Shown here piece after piece: positions 46,680 to 56,691 of a stretch of 64,000 nucleotides of DNA. This DNA is from Gracilariopsis chorda (Eukaryota > Rhodophyta > Florideophyceae > Gracilariales > Gracilariaceae): NCBI GenBank assembly GCA_003194525.1, contig NBIV01000164.1, forward strand, positions 1 through 64,000. The letters are read 5' to 3'. The notes beneath the pieces are model-generated. The model was not told the origin of the DNA. It searched no databases and worked only from the letters and a program-made list of their open reading frames with translations. The stretch's first letter is position 1. Each line of letters starts with the position of its first letter. The position numbers were made by a program, and so were the translations under genes.

Positions 46680-49426
46680 ATGAACGAGAGCGTACGAATG
46701 CAGGAAACTGCAACAAACACGGTAACAAAATCTGACTCATACCGGTTTCTATCCGTTTTGTTACTTTCTCATTGCACAGGCTTTAGCTACAGTAACACTA
46801 TCGAACTTCTCCGAAACTGTGACGCATCACCTCCGTCGCTCGAAAGGGTGCGTTTCATTTCGAGCAATATTCTGGCGCTCGCTCCGACATCAAGAGGAAG
46901 AGACGGCACTTTGGGCTGGAACGGTCAGTGAGATCAGACGCAGCAATTGTCAGAGTTTGAACTGCTTGCTTTTTGCACGACACAAAAGATCTTTTTCTCG
47001 ACGTCTAACGTTTTAGTAACATTAGATGATGATCTATTTGGCACTCGCGCGTGCGACAATCAACTAAAAACCTTGAGTGCCAGAAACGCCGACAAAGAAG
47101 TACATTCGGCTGACACTGTTGCTGATGCTCTCTTTAGGGTATTAATGACTTTCCGATCTTGGAGGCGAGGAGAAAAGAACACAGACTCAGTGAATAAAAC
47201 GTTACGATCTTTTTTGGATGGCCGAAGTGAGGAAGCGCTGAACGCATGCATTGTTACTGCAGATAGAGGCTATGGAAAGTGGAGCTTTCAAGAAATACTT
47301 CTGAGCCATGGGCTTTCGTGTTTCATGGTTATGCCGAAGCATCTTATCAAGTGTCACCCTTTAGTAGCAAAATCCTTCCTCCCCCCATTTAAGGAGTACG
47401 AACTGACTGATGAAGAATGCGGAGAAGAAACCATTAGTGGGCATGATGGCCTTTCTTCCACAGTCGCCCCGACCGAAAATATCTTGCCGATAGGAATTGA
47501 TTCTGTCAATGAACATAAAAGCACCCTAACCACGCTGAATACATTTGACGAATGCAATGTTAATGACAGCAGGTTGCGAGATCTTCCTGGGGGGTTTGTA
47601 GTAGACGACAGCCCTGGTCTTGGAAACGAGTACTTTTATGCTACAAAACATGTCGCTGGAATGGCAAAGAAAGTAGGGACAGACCGGATAATGGCCATTG
47701 CAGTTGGAGAACATGGAACCGAAAAGTACGCGAAGGTCCGCAGGTTTGTGTACATTATACCAACTTCGCTGCAGAAAGCGCTGTACACCTGGATTGAAGT
47801 ACCAAAAATGGCTGTTCTGAGCTCTAATGTAATCTTTTCCTGTCGTTTATTTTTCCGATACATCCTCGCAACCATTGAAAGACGCCATAGAAAAGAGAAT
47901 GAGGGAAAATAGCGTGATACTCACAATAGGACAGAGATGTGCTGACTGGTTTATACTCAGGCAGTTGAGATTAACTGCGACATGTGCAGGCCGAGTACTA
48001 AACAGTTGCAAGTCGTTTCTCGAAGCCTGTTTGTCGGTTGCAGGAGACAGTGCAGGTTGGAGTCCGAAAGAATTGTTCGAAGTTCTGCAAAAGAGTTGGT
48101 TCAGCACTGCTGTCTCTACCGAATGCATGATGAGAGCTATAGTTAATGAAGGTGCCGTTTTAAACGCTCTCCAATCTTTTCCGGTTGTCAAAGGCGTGTT
48201 TGAGGTTGAAATGCCCGGCATGAAGGAGGCCAGGTATTTGGCATGTTCTCTGGACGGAATGCTACTGCTGGAACTGCAAATATTTAACAGAGACGTCTTA
48301 GAAGACAACAATGTGATACAGGTCGATGGTATTATGTATGCGCTTTCCACTTTGGAAATGAAGACACGAGTTGCCACTTCATTCTTGGGAGACCTCATGC
48401 TGCTGAGCACAGGAGACATAATCTGCAGCGATGTGCGAGATGCAGATTTTAGAAAGTACATACCTTCTGAGCATCGCGGTCAACTTGTTTACCAAATGAT
48501 GGATCTGAAAATATCGTTCGTTATGTACGTTTGTGCATCGGAAACAAGCATTTTGTACACAGTTCTTGTTCATGCCAACAAATCTTTTCTTTCCCAATGT
48601 TGTGAAGAAATTCAAAACCAAGGTAGGGAAAACTAATCACATGGTCATACAATGAGCACGGATTACCTCCCGCATTTTTTGGGAAAGCAGACGGGAGATT
48701 GTGGAGAGTAAGTACAAGTTATGGATGGTAGTTGAGGAATACGTTAAACAAAACGGACTGTTCAAGCCATTGAAACTATTTAAACATGGGTGCCAAAGTT
48801 TCTACTCGAGAACCAAGGGAGGGGTAGTCGTGGCCACTCAGCAACGGGCAGTTCTTCGTTCTTGTGCATCGCACCGAAAATGGGAGCAAAAGCTGGTGTG
48901 CCAAGTACTCAAGACTATAGCATCAAATGCATTTATCGCATGTAGAATCTTTGAAAGACAAGACATACTGGAAATTACGGACTCGTTTAGCGTTCAGAGC
49001 TACCGCAACGCACTTAATCAGGTACAGTCCTTCGCCGATTCTATTCTTGCCGCTTCCCAGGAACTCTTGGCGTACGCTGACAATCTTCAAAAAGAAAGGA
49101 AACATACAGACATTAAAGTAAGCCCGATCGTTATAGAGATAGGAGAAACGGGTCGTTTGATGGCACTTGCGTTACGTAGAAGGCGGTATCGCTTGAAGGT
49201 CTGCAGTAGGGCAGATGGCGTTGCAATTCGTTTGTCTCTTCAAGGTCATTTTCCAAAACAAGGTCTTGGGCTGCTATACTGTGCTCCTTGCAGTCAACAT
49301 AGAACTGGATTTCGGGGACATAAGTCTTCCAATTCGTGTCCGCTGTGTTGTGTTTCACTTTGCATTCGAACTTACAGTGGGCTTCGGAAAAATTACTGGG
49401 GATTTGGCATTCTGCCAAAGTGGTAA
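46680..49426 (+). pseudogene. piggyBac-like transposase with inserted YqaJ-type nuclease
   Basis: The N-terminal part (46680-46931) resembles the piggyBac helical region (YRFLSVLLLSHCTGFSYSN). The core follows: first aspartate in VTLDDDLFGTRACDNQ near 47020, then the second in IVTADRGYGKWSFQE near 47255. A YqaJ-type nuclease domain follows (about 47.9-48.6 kb). The piggyBac core then resumes with SFYSRTKGGVVVA near 48820 and SNAFIACRIF near 48930. It ends in a C-x2-C zinc-binding tail (CAPCSQH, CPLCCVSLC, GLRKNYW) at 49300-49410. In piggyBac the third catalytic Asp follows TKGGV; here it is Val. Other damage is a TGA at 46932-46934, probably from an Arg codon, and frameshifts near 47840 and 48670. 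The order is identical to large multidomain piggyBac-like proteins I recall from oomycetes and algae, but I cannot confirm that by search. Confidence 0.8.
47852..48636 (+). pseudogene. YqaJ/lambda-exonuclease-like PD-(D/E)XK domain
   Basis: This is the inserted nuclease domain. YqaJ motifs are in order: RLTATCAGRVL near 47965 (substrate-binding Arg region), MRAIVNEGAVLNAL near 48130 with the conserved Glu, CSLDG near 48246-48260 (the SPDG motif with the catalytic Asp), LEMKT near 48353 (the E-x-K pair), and GQLVYQMM near 48479 with the conserved Gln. YqaJ enzymes resect DNA ends in phage recombination systems. All catalytic positions are readable and the domain is free of stops for about 250 codons, so decay began recently or the domain was kept longest. 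It sits between the second and third DDE positions of the transposase. Confidence 0.8.
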
Positions 49427-49634
49427 CATACGTAGTACACCTCCGTCATTGGTCGTAAGTAGAAGGGAAGAAGTGGATAGTGCGGTAGAAGAAAAGAAGA
49501 ACCATTCAAAAGTGGACAAGGGTATCGGTGGAAAAGACCCAGAACAGAGTGATCTAGAGTTGTCAAAAGAAGGACAAGGAAATGTAGAGAATATTGCCTA
49601 TCGGGTGGCTAAGAGACGACGTGTAAACGAGTGA
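49427..49634 (+). other. charged open tail after the piggyBac-like protein
   Basis: In a different frame from the Cys-rich tail, an open stretch continues to a TGA at 49632-49634 and ends in a nuclear-localisation-like VAKRRRVNE. It may be the true C-terminus reached through a frameshift, or chance. Confidence 0.3.
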
Positions 49635-50160
49635 AGATGACATAGGAAATGAATTAACTGTGATTAAAGGCTAATGATAATTACATAGGTTATAAGCAAA
49701 GTTTTGAATTCACAAACGCTTTCCAGACTTCAAAGTGTTTGTCTATGAAGTATGTGCATAAAGTGAATACTACTCTGGTTAAATTGCGCTTGATGCTTCT
49801 GATTACTTCAGTGAGCTTATTGGTACAAAAACTTTCTTGACGATTGCACTTAACTAAGAGTTTGGAGGAGTTCAAAGTTGTGTGAACTATAGAGATCATT
49901 AGAAGAGAACAGTAGGGATATGAGAATTTGTCTCTTTCTGGACTTACGGTGCACATAGCGCATACTATACTACAAAAAAGGTTTTAAATGCAAAACTACT
50001 TTACTTAAACAGCCTGGCTCTTAGAATAATTGGTGAAGTTCTGATCACTCTCAATGAGGTCATGTATAGGGGCTGAACGCGGCCCACCAGAGGCGGGAAC
50101 GGCACTCGAAAAAGGAAGGGACTCCTCTGAAGCAGAAAAGTCTTCTTGAAGCGTGGTAAT
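49635..50160. other. no recognisable feature
   Basis: AT-rich sequence with no protein-like frame. The right end of the piggyBac-like element should lie here, but a TTAA target with inverted repeats could not be identified. Confidence 0.35.
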
Positions 50161-52870
50161 TGGAAACGCCAAAGACAAAGAGCTTATCTGCTCTTAGATC
50201 TGAGGCACATTTCGCACTTCAAGGGCTTCTAAGGCATTCAGGAGTGCACTGGAGTCCTATAATCCTTTCGCAGGTATCGGTGCGGGCATTTAGGGTCTTT
50301 TGGAAGCAGAACCGTCCTCCATTGGTACATCTTCCACTCCCGTTATTATCTTGGCTAACTGTTGGCGCCTGGAGTGGGCTTAGTGGAGGGAATTCGCCTG
50401 GACCGACGATTTAGTGGCCATAGACGCAGTGCGTAATGGCCTGATGTAGTCCGGTTGCGAATCGTCGATGAGAGGTTTCCATCCTTTGGAATTGCCAACG
50501 ATATTACATTCCTGTATTTCCAATGTCCATCGTACGGCGTCGAAGACTAAGTGGTGGCAACCTAGATGCAAATACGTGCACCTTTTGCTACGCACAGGGC
50601 GCAGAGTGCCATACATCTTGACTTCTGGAGTCGCTGAAAACGAGACGAGCACCCTGTCTTGAGGAAGAGAAGCCCACTAGGTCTTGTTGATGGCTTCAAA
50701 GAGAGACGTCAGCATCTGAGCGTTGGTGTCTCACCTTGAGTCAGCCTCCAAATGAGTCGCAGTGAGCTCAATGGCTCTGATATCCTCGCGGATAACTGGT
50801 GGAATCCACCACAGACGACCTGCTCGGGCCTCTTATGTGAGATGGCGAACTACCGAGTAAGCCAACTGCAATCGGAGCACTGTTTCGTACTCTAGATACT
50901 TGCAGAAGTAAGACCCCCGGTAGGCCACCACGTATATCATTTCGTTGAAGAACCCATAGGCTACCTCTATTTCGCGCAACCGTGATGGGAGGCCTGGGTT
51001 TATGTCCGGGACGATATTGCGAAAGAAAACATCGATCTGGACCTGGTTGTAACATACCAGAAGATGGTATTTGTGTTGGCTCATGTGCTCAAATTGGCGC
51101 CAAGAGAACGGTGTGTATACCACGATCTGCTCACCCCAGGCATGTTGAGAAGGGAGTTCCGTCGCGAAGAAATTTCCTTACGCATCGCCCCTGCATAGTT
51201 CAAGGGCCCAAAGCATGTTCTCGTTGACAACTACGGTTATTCGTACCACGTACAACGTGCGGGTAGCGCGTAGTACGCGCTGGATGTGGCCAGCATTCAT
51301 TGCAGCATGAACCTCTTCGAGAGCCACCGTTCAGGATATTTCCTGGTCCAATTCGAACAAATGTGTGAACAATACACATCTCCTGTCTACCCTGGTGGGC
51401 TTTTCACCCCAAGATGTTTAGAATGACATGAAGGTTTAGCCTAGTGTTTACGCCAGATAATGCTTGTCCACAGAGCGGGAAAAGAAGTCGATGTCGAATT
51501 TGTTGGCAAACTCGTCCGGCAATTTAGCCTAGAAGTATGCAATACGTTCACATCTCTCGATGAGGAGACGTGGCAAGTGGCGGCAACCGCAAATCTTTGA
51601 CCATGACGAAGGGTGTTTCATGCCTTCTTTCACGCGGTAAGATTCAGTACTGTCTAGTGATCTATTCACCTCCGTCAGCAGGTGGCTCTCTCGTTCAGTC
51701 CATCAGAGAATGCAGGGAACGATATTGTCGTGTCAGACACCCAGCACATGTGCTGTAGAGCTTTGTCTTAGAGTGGTTCGCGGGATTCTCTCGTGCGTTT
51801 TTGGTTGCGAAGATTAGCGCTGACGCTACAATTCACAAGGCGGTTCTGATCCTAGATTGGCGAAGGCGTGGCTTTAAGTGCTGCACTGGTATCGCGTACA
51901 TGGACAAAGCGCTATGTTTGGCGTCAGCGTGTGATCCGGTGATCACTTGAGGTGGTGCGCGAATTCGATGCATTCTGATAGTGAGGTGATGTAGCAAAGT
52001 GTAATTTGCCCTTACATAGAGCCCAGAGACCTGCCCGTTACGGTGCAGCGCACTTCTGATGAAGAGGGCGGTGCCATGAAGTTTTTAGTTCTTGGCGGCA
52101 TTGCCGCCCTGCACTTCGCCCCCATCGAGCAGAGTGGGTCCACATGCGGCAATGGTCCTCGGCGGATTACAGCACGCGGGAGGGTGTACACTTGTACATT
52201 TATCCACTTTATTTATTACAGCACATTAACTTTAGAATAGCTCTTGTAGCAGCTGGCCATATTAAGGTGTTGAGCTCACGCTCCAGCTTCTAAGGAGGGT
52301 CCGCCGGACTCTCAGTGGCTTCAGAACTCCAGTCCTGGTCTTGCAACACAAATTCTCCTGGATTACCACCGTGTCGAAGCCGACCATATAGGCTGTACCC
52401 TGCGCATCTATAGTCACGGTCCACCTCGTGTCCGACATTCGCCTCCTAAAACCAGTTCAGTCTTCGTCGATACCAGCCTTCGGCTGCTGGTACTGCACAT
52501 GGTGCTGTCGCTTAGCAGGTTGGGCTACTGATAAACCTTACGTCTGAATACACATCTGACCAGCCTGTGTACACCCTGGCATTTGGATGCAGATGCAAAC
52601 CATCGCTTACTTTTACTTCAAAACAGCTCAGTTGTAGCAGAAATACACTTCTGGGCTCTGGTGCACTCTCAAGAATACCCTGCTGTCCTGTTGCCACCCG
52701 TTGGGTGTTTGGTCGAAGCGTAAGACACACCGCAAGCATAGCTTCTCTTCTGAGAGCTGGTCCAATCTCGGGGCTATGCCCACGTTTTTCGTCGCCATGC
52801 AACATTTCTGGTTGACTGATAGGTTGTGTGTTGCGTTCAACTCGTTGTTTGTACATGTACTAGACGCTTG
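50160..52870 (-). pseudogene. long unidentified coding fossil
   Basis: The minus strand reads protein-like for about 2.7 kb. One frame dominates from about 51.75 kb down to 50.38 kb, with others from 52.87 kb, giving perhaps 900 codons before decay. Recognisable stretches of real-looking protein include FSWRQFEHMSQHKYHLLVCY near 51.08 kb, EVAYGFFNEMIYVVAYRGSY near 50.95 kb and RWTVTIDAQGTAYMVGFDT near 52.4 kb. Base composition is more GC-rich than the AT-rich sequence on both sides. No domain is recognised. A large structural protein, including one of an integrated RNA virus, is one idea without motif support. It is heavily broken and old. Confidence 0.45.
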
Positions 52871-53018
52871 TCTATTTCGGAGCTTTGGATATCGCCTAGT
52901 AGTCGTACTTCCGTTGGAAGCGTAAAACGGGATTCGCCATTCGAACGACTCTGGGTTTGCTATGCTCTTCCTGCCAGGCTCTGCGTGCTGCTAGCTCCAC
53001 TGATAGCAGGTGGTCTCC

Positions 53019-53395
53019 CTAGTGTCTATCTGACCAGCGACCTCATATGAGGTCAATATTAATTACTATAGAACTTTATCAAAACCTTAAAACTTTTCCA
53101 AAAATTTTTTCACTTTGATCTTCTCATCATGTCTTCTACGCCGGCAGCGCTGAACCATGTCCACAACACATCACCAACAGTCGTAGCTGTCACATCAAGC
53201 ACTATCGTCAAAAACATTCGTACACAATGGCCCCGTCCACAGATCTTTTAGTTCAAAGACCCTCTGGTTAGCCATGTTTCAAGTTCGAATTTTGAAATGT
53301 GGGGCCATGCGGATCAGATTTCAATTTTTTTTTAATTTTACGTGCCGTTGCTCTGACCTCATATGAGGTCAGCGCACTGGTCCGATAGACACTAG
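53019..53395. mobile_element. 377-bp MITE with palindromic sub-termini
   Basis: Ends CTAGTGTCTATC(T/G)GACCAG (53019-53037) and its inverted partner (53377-53395) form 19-bp terminal inverted repeats with one mismatch. Just inside each end lies the palindrome GACCTCATATGAGGTC (53039-53054 and 53355-53370). In the right copy it extends to TGACCTCATATGAGGTCA at 53354-53371. The interior is AT-rich and non-coding. If the flanking CTAG is counted, a TA or CTAG target is possible. It is non-autonomous; no transposase of its type is identified in the window. Confidence 0.85.
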
Positions 53396-55135
53396 TAGTG
53401 AGCTGCGCTACAATACTGTATTAGGAAGATAATTAAGAAGTAAAAAACGCAGATACCAGTAGAGTTCAATCAAATAGATACAGTTGTAAAACGTACATAT
53501 GAATGATTTATCAAAGATTTGATAATCATCTTGATGATACCAAACAGTGGCAAGATACCTGTGGTTTCGAGAACTGAAAGAGCTCGTTGAAATTTGCATG
53601 CACCACAACACACTTGTGCAACCCGCTTTTGCTTCTTAATGTGCTCACATATGCACGATTGCCCGTAGTACTTATAGGTACTGTTAAGCAAGTACCGATA
53701 TTAATCTCAGTAATACGTATAGTTGAATAGTTTAGATAATGATACGTAGTGTATCTGCGAGCGGTTACTCTGTCCTCAGATTGACTACGCTTTCGTCCTA
53801 CTAGAGTAGTTGCAATAGTTGATTTTAAGGTTTCTTGGTATCAGAATTTCGTCTGTTGAAATTTCTTCAAAGTCTGAATCTTTCTCTACATAGAAGACTT
53901 CTGGTCTGCCTCCCCGCGACGGTGGTAGCTTAAATTGTTTAATCTCTTTTCGTGAACTGTGATCTTATCTTTCTCCGTCCTTAATTTAGAATAGAAGTTT
54001 GTTAGTAGCGATGCTACCATTTCTAGCGAGGTCACGAGATTTACTTAAGTTTGTATTACAATGATAATGTAGAATACTGGCTACGGTCAAAATTGTGATA
54101 CGGACAGATTCAGGAGGCTGTTGGACCTGCTCACAGGGTCCTGACGGAGTTCGTAATGAATAATGGACTTGAGAAGTCACAATTGGGCTCTGACTTCGTG
54201 TTTGGTTCAAAGCCAGGGGTCTTTCATAGACCATCATTATTGGAGTGAAGATTCAATTTACGATTTTTTACGCTAGTTTGTAACTAGTTTACAATAAAGA
54301 CAATTTACAATACCTTTCATTTACGTTCCTCTTTTTTCATATAATCTACGTATCTCAACGACCTAGACCTTTTTCTGGAACACAGTTCATATTTGTAATC
54401 GTTGTAAGCATGGATGATAAGTAACGTTTACAAGGCAGTTTCAACGATGTAATTATAAACTCAAACATTCTGAATGGATCTAACTATCCAAAGCGATCAT
54501 GCACTTGATAAATGGACAGTTGTGCGAGGTAACAGGCTATAATACACGACGTAGATAATGTAGGCGAGTCAGCGCGCATTTGCACCAATAAAAAGAGAGA
54601 GTCAGCGGGCACATGCCACAGCGGGCCGCACATGTGCCCACGCCAGTTGAGATCGTACTGTAGCCAATTATATGCCTCTATTTTGGATCTAAACCAGTAG
54701 ATCTGCATGGTAAGGACATTTCCTCCATCTCTGCTCTCTCCAACTGCCAATTTAGCACAATATAAATGTCATAGTTGCCCTTTGGCGCAATCGTTGTGAA
54801 AATTGGTGAGCGTAAAAGAGCAAGAAGAGTGATAGGAAATCGTGATCGTGCTTCGCAAACATTTTTCCCCTTATTATCACGCCATCACCGAGCCAGACTC
54901 TCTTGAGGTTTATTGGCAGCTTTTCTGTGAACCTTCGTCTTGGGGCATCCGCTTGTGGTGTAGGATATCTGAGACCAGGAGCTTTTTCATTTCTATCGTT
55001 TGGAGTGCTCTAAAACAAGGATGCAAGTGGATCTACATATGCTGTTGATCCGACACGGGTAAAATCTACCTGCTGGCAACCCGTATATCGTACACCACAA
55101 CATCAAATAGCTCCGAAGGCGCCTACGCCTAATTA
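53396..55135. other. AT-rich stretch without a recognised gene
   Basis: One protein-like minus-strand patch lies near 53.84-53.96 kb (LPPSRGGRPEVFYVEKDSDF, with an AT-hook-like RGGRP), and a 68-codon plus-strand open stretch lies at 54842-55048. Neither is recognised. The rest shows nothing. Confidence 0.3.
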
Positions 55136-56100
55136 AGCGTTAACGGACCCACAAGTTTTGAAGAGGAAGGCAAAGGGAGCGATGGAGGAGTAGTGGACTA
55201 AACCATCAGTAAGTGAAGTACAGGAACGTCTTGCAGACAACGTCAAAAACCCCGTGTACAAATTTTTTGTGCATAAGGCACTAATGGTGACGTTGAGTTC
55301 GGAGATCATGCACCAAGAAAAGTGTATCAAGTGATTTGCAGATCTAGTGGATTCACCAATCGAGGGGACTATTTTCTGCCATTTCTTTTCCAAACTTGTT
55401 CGTAACTTGTGTGAGATCGAGATTAAGAACCCACAGTGTGGTGATTTTCTAGGGATGTTTATCGGCACTGCAGCTGCTTCTGTCAAGCTACATCCGAGTA
55501 ATAGGAAAGAATATGGTTGAAGTTCTTGGGAAGTGATCTCCAAGAAGTTGTAGACCCAAAGTGACGGACAAACTTGGCTGTACAAACCTTTGCCAAGCTT
55601 TCCAGAAGACTAACTGCTTCGGTACCAGATGAAAAGGAGAAAGAACACATGTTACGACAAGCGGCCGACTGGCTACACATCGACCTAGCTCCTGCTATTT
55701 CCCTTTGGAATCCTATGTGACGGTTAAGCAAGCTTTCAGATATGTCCAGTGAGAACAATATTTCTTTCCTTGTGCCCTACCTTGCATTAGAAGTTCAACT
55801 GAAAGAGCTTATCGAAAGCAAGGCACCTGGTGAGAGCATTGAAAACGTTCTTCGGTCCAAACCAAAAACTGCCGATACGAGTTTGATGCGGCTTATAGTT
55901 CAAGTGGAATTGGATTGTTTGTTCATGAGCTTAGCTCATTCTATTTTTGAGTCTTTTAGGAGATACGTTGGCTCTACTTTGATGAAGGTGTATGGCACAC
56001 TCCCACATGAACTTCAGATCAGGGGTTCTCAGATGTAATGAAGACTTTTCACGCGTTTCTGGATGGAAATATGGACTATGCAAAGGGAATGTCTGTATGA
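55136..56100 (+). pseudogene. eIF4G-like C-terminal fragment (MA3 and W2 regions), broken
   Basis: The plus strand from about 55144 to 55515 stays in one frame and resembles the MA3 HEAT domain of eIF4G, the scaffold of cap-dependent translation initiation (YKFFVHKALMVTLSS, FFSKLVRNLCEIEIKNP). A second stretch at 55742-56038 (LALEVQLKELIESK, then SLMRLIVQVE) resembles the following W2 region, as does a short piece to about 56.09 kb. Order and spacing fit human eIF4G1 as remembered. There are at least two in-frame stops (TAG near 55195, TGA near 55333), a terminating TGA near 55515 and frame changes between the two domains. The MIF4G part is absent, so this is a truncated pseudogene. Another HEAT-repeat protein remains possible. 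Confidence 0.45.
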
Positions 56101-56691
56101 TAAGTGAAAGTATATAGAACTTGAGTAAAGAACTAGATTGAAGTAGAAGGTGATGGTAGGAAGAAACCTGGGCCTCTATGAAGAACAGAAAAAGCTCAAA
56201 GAGATTGTGAAAGAAGGAAAGGGACCAAAACGCTGCGTTCAATGCTACAGCTATTGGATGTGTCCAAGAGACTTTGACATAATTTGAAGTGCTTTGTCTT
56301 TCCCATCCTGGGCTATGAAATTTGAACGTGCAACAGCTGGTCCCAAGGATTTCGAAGGTGTTTTCTAGTCTTTCTGAGATTCTTCCTGGAACGAATGCGG
56401 GCTTGTCCTCGCCCGCTTTCTCGTGCGCTCCAAGGAGCTTTTCTTTCTTCATTGTGCCTTCTGGCGTCCGTTGTTTGGTGGATGGATCCCTGAAGAACTT
56501 AAATCGTTTGTAGAGGAAGATGGATGCAGTAAAGTGACAGTGTTGGCTGTTTGTTCCGCTTGTTTTGTTAATGAAGCCAATCTTGTTTTAAAGGTACCTC
56601 TAGCTTCGAAGTGTGTCGCTTTTCCTTGCTGAATGTCTGCTATGGCATACCTCAAAAGAAGTAGAACTCCACTCACCGCAAAACGTCTAAT
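56101..56691. other. unclear; short plus-strand open stretches
   Basis: Plus-strand stretches at 56322-56513 and 56423-56632 (GGWIPEELKSFVEEDG) look partly protein-like and could belong to the preceding fragment, but cannot be matched. Confidence 0.2.

Noticed and set aside
53039-53371. Nuclear-receptor-type hormone response elements (AGGTCA palindromes)
   Set aside because: Nuclear receptors are an animal family and nothing here suggests an animal; the motif belongs to the MITE ends.
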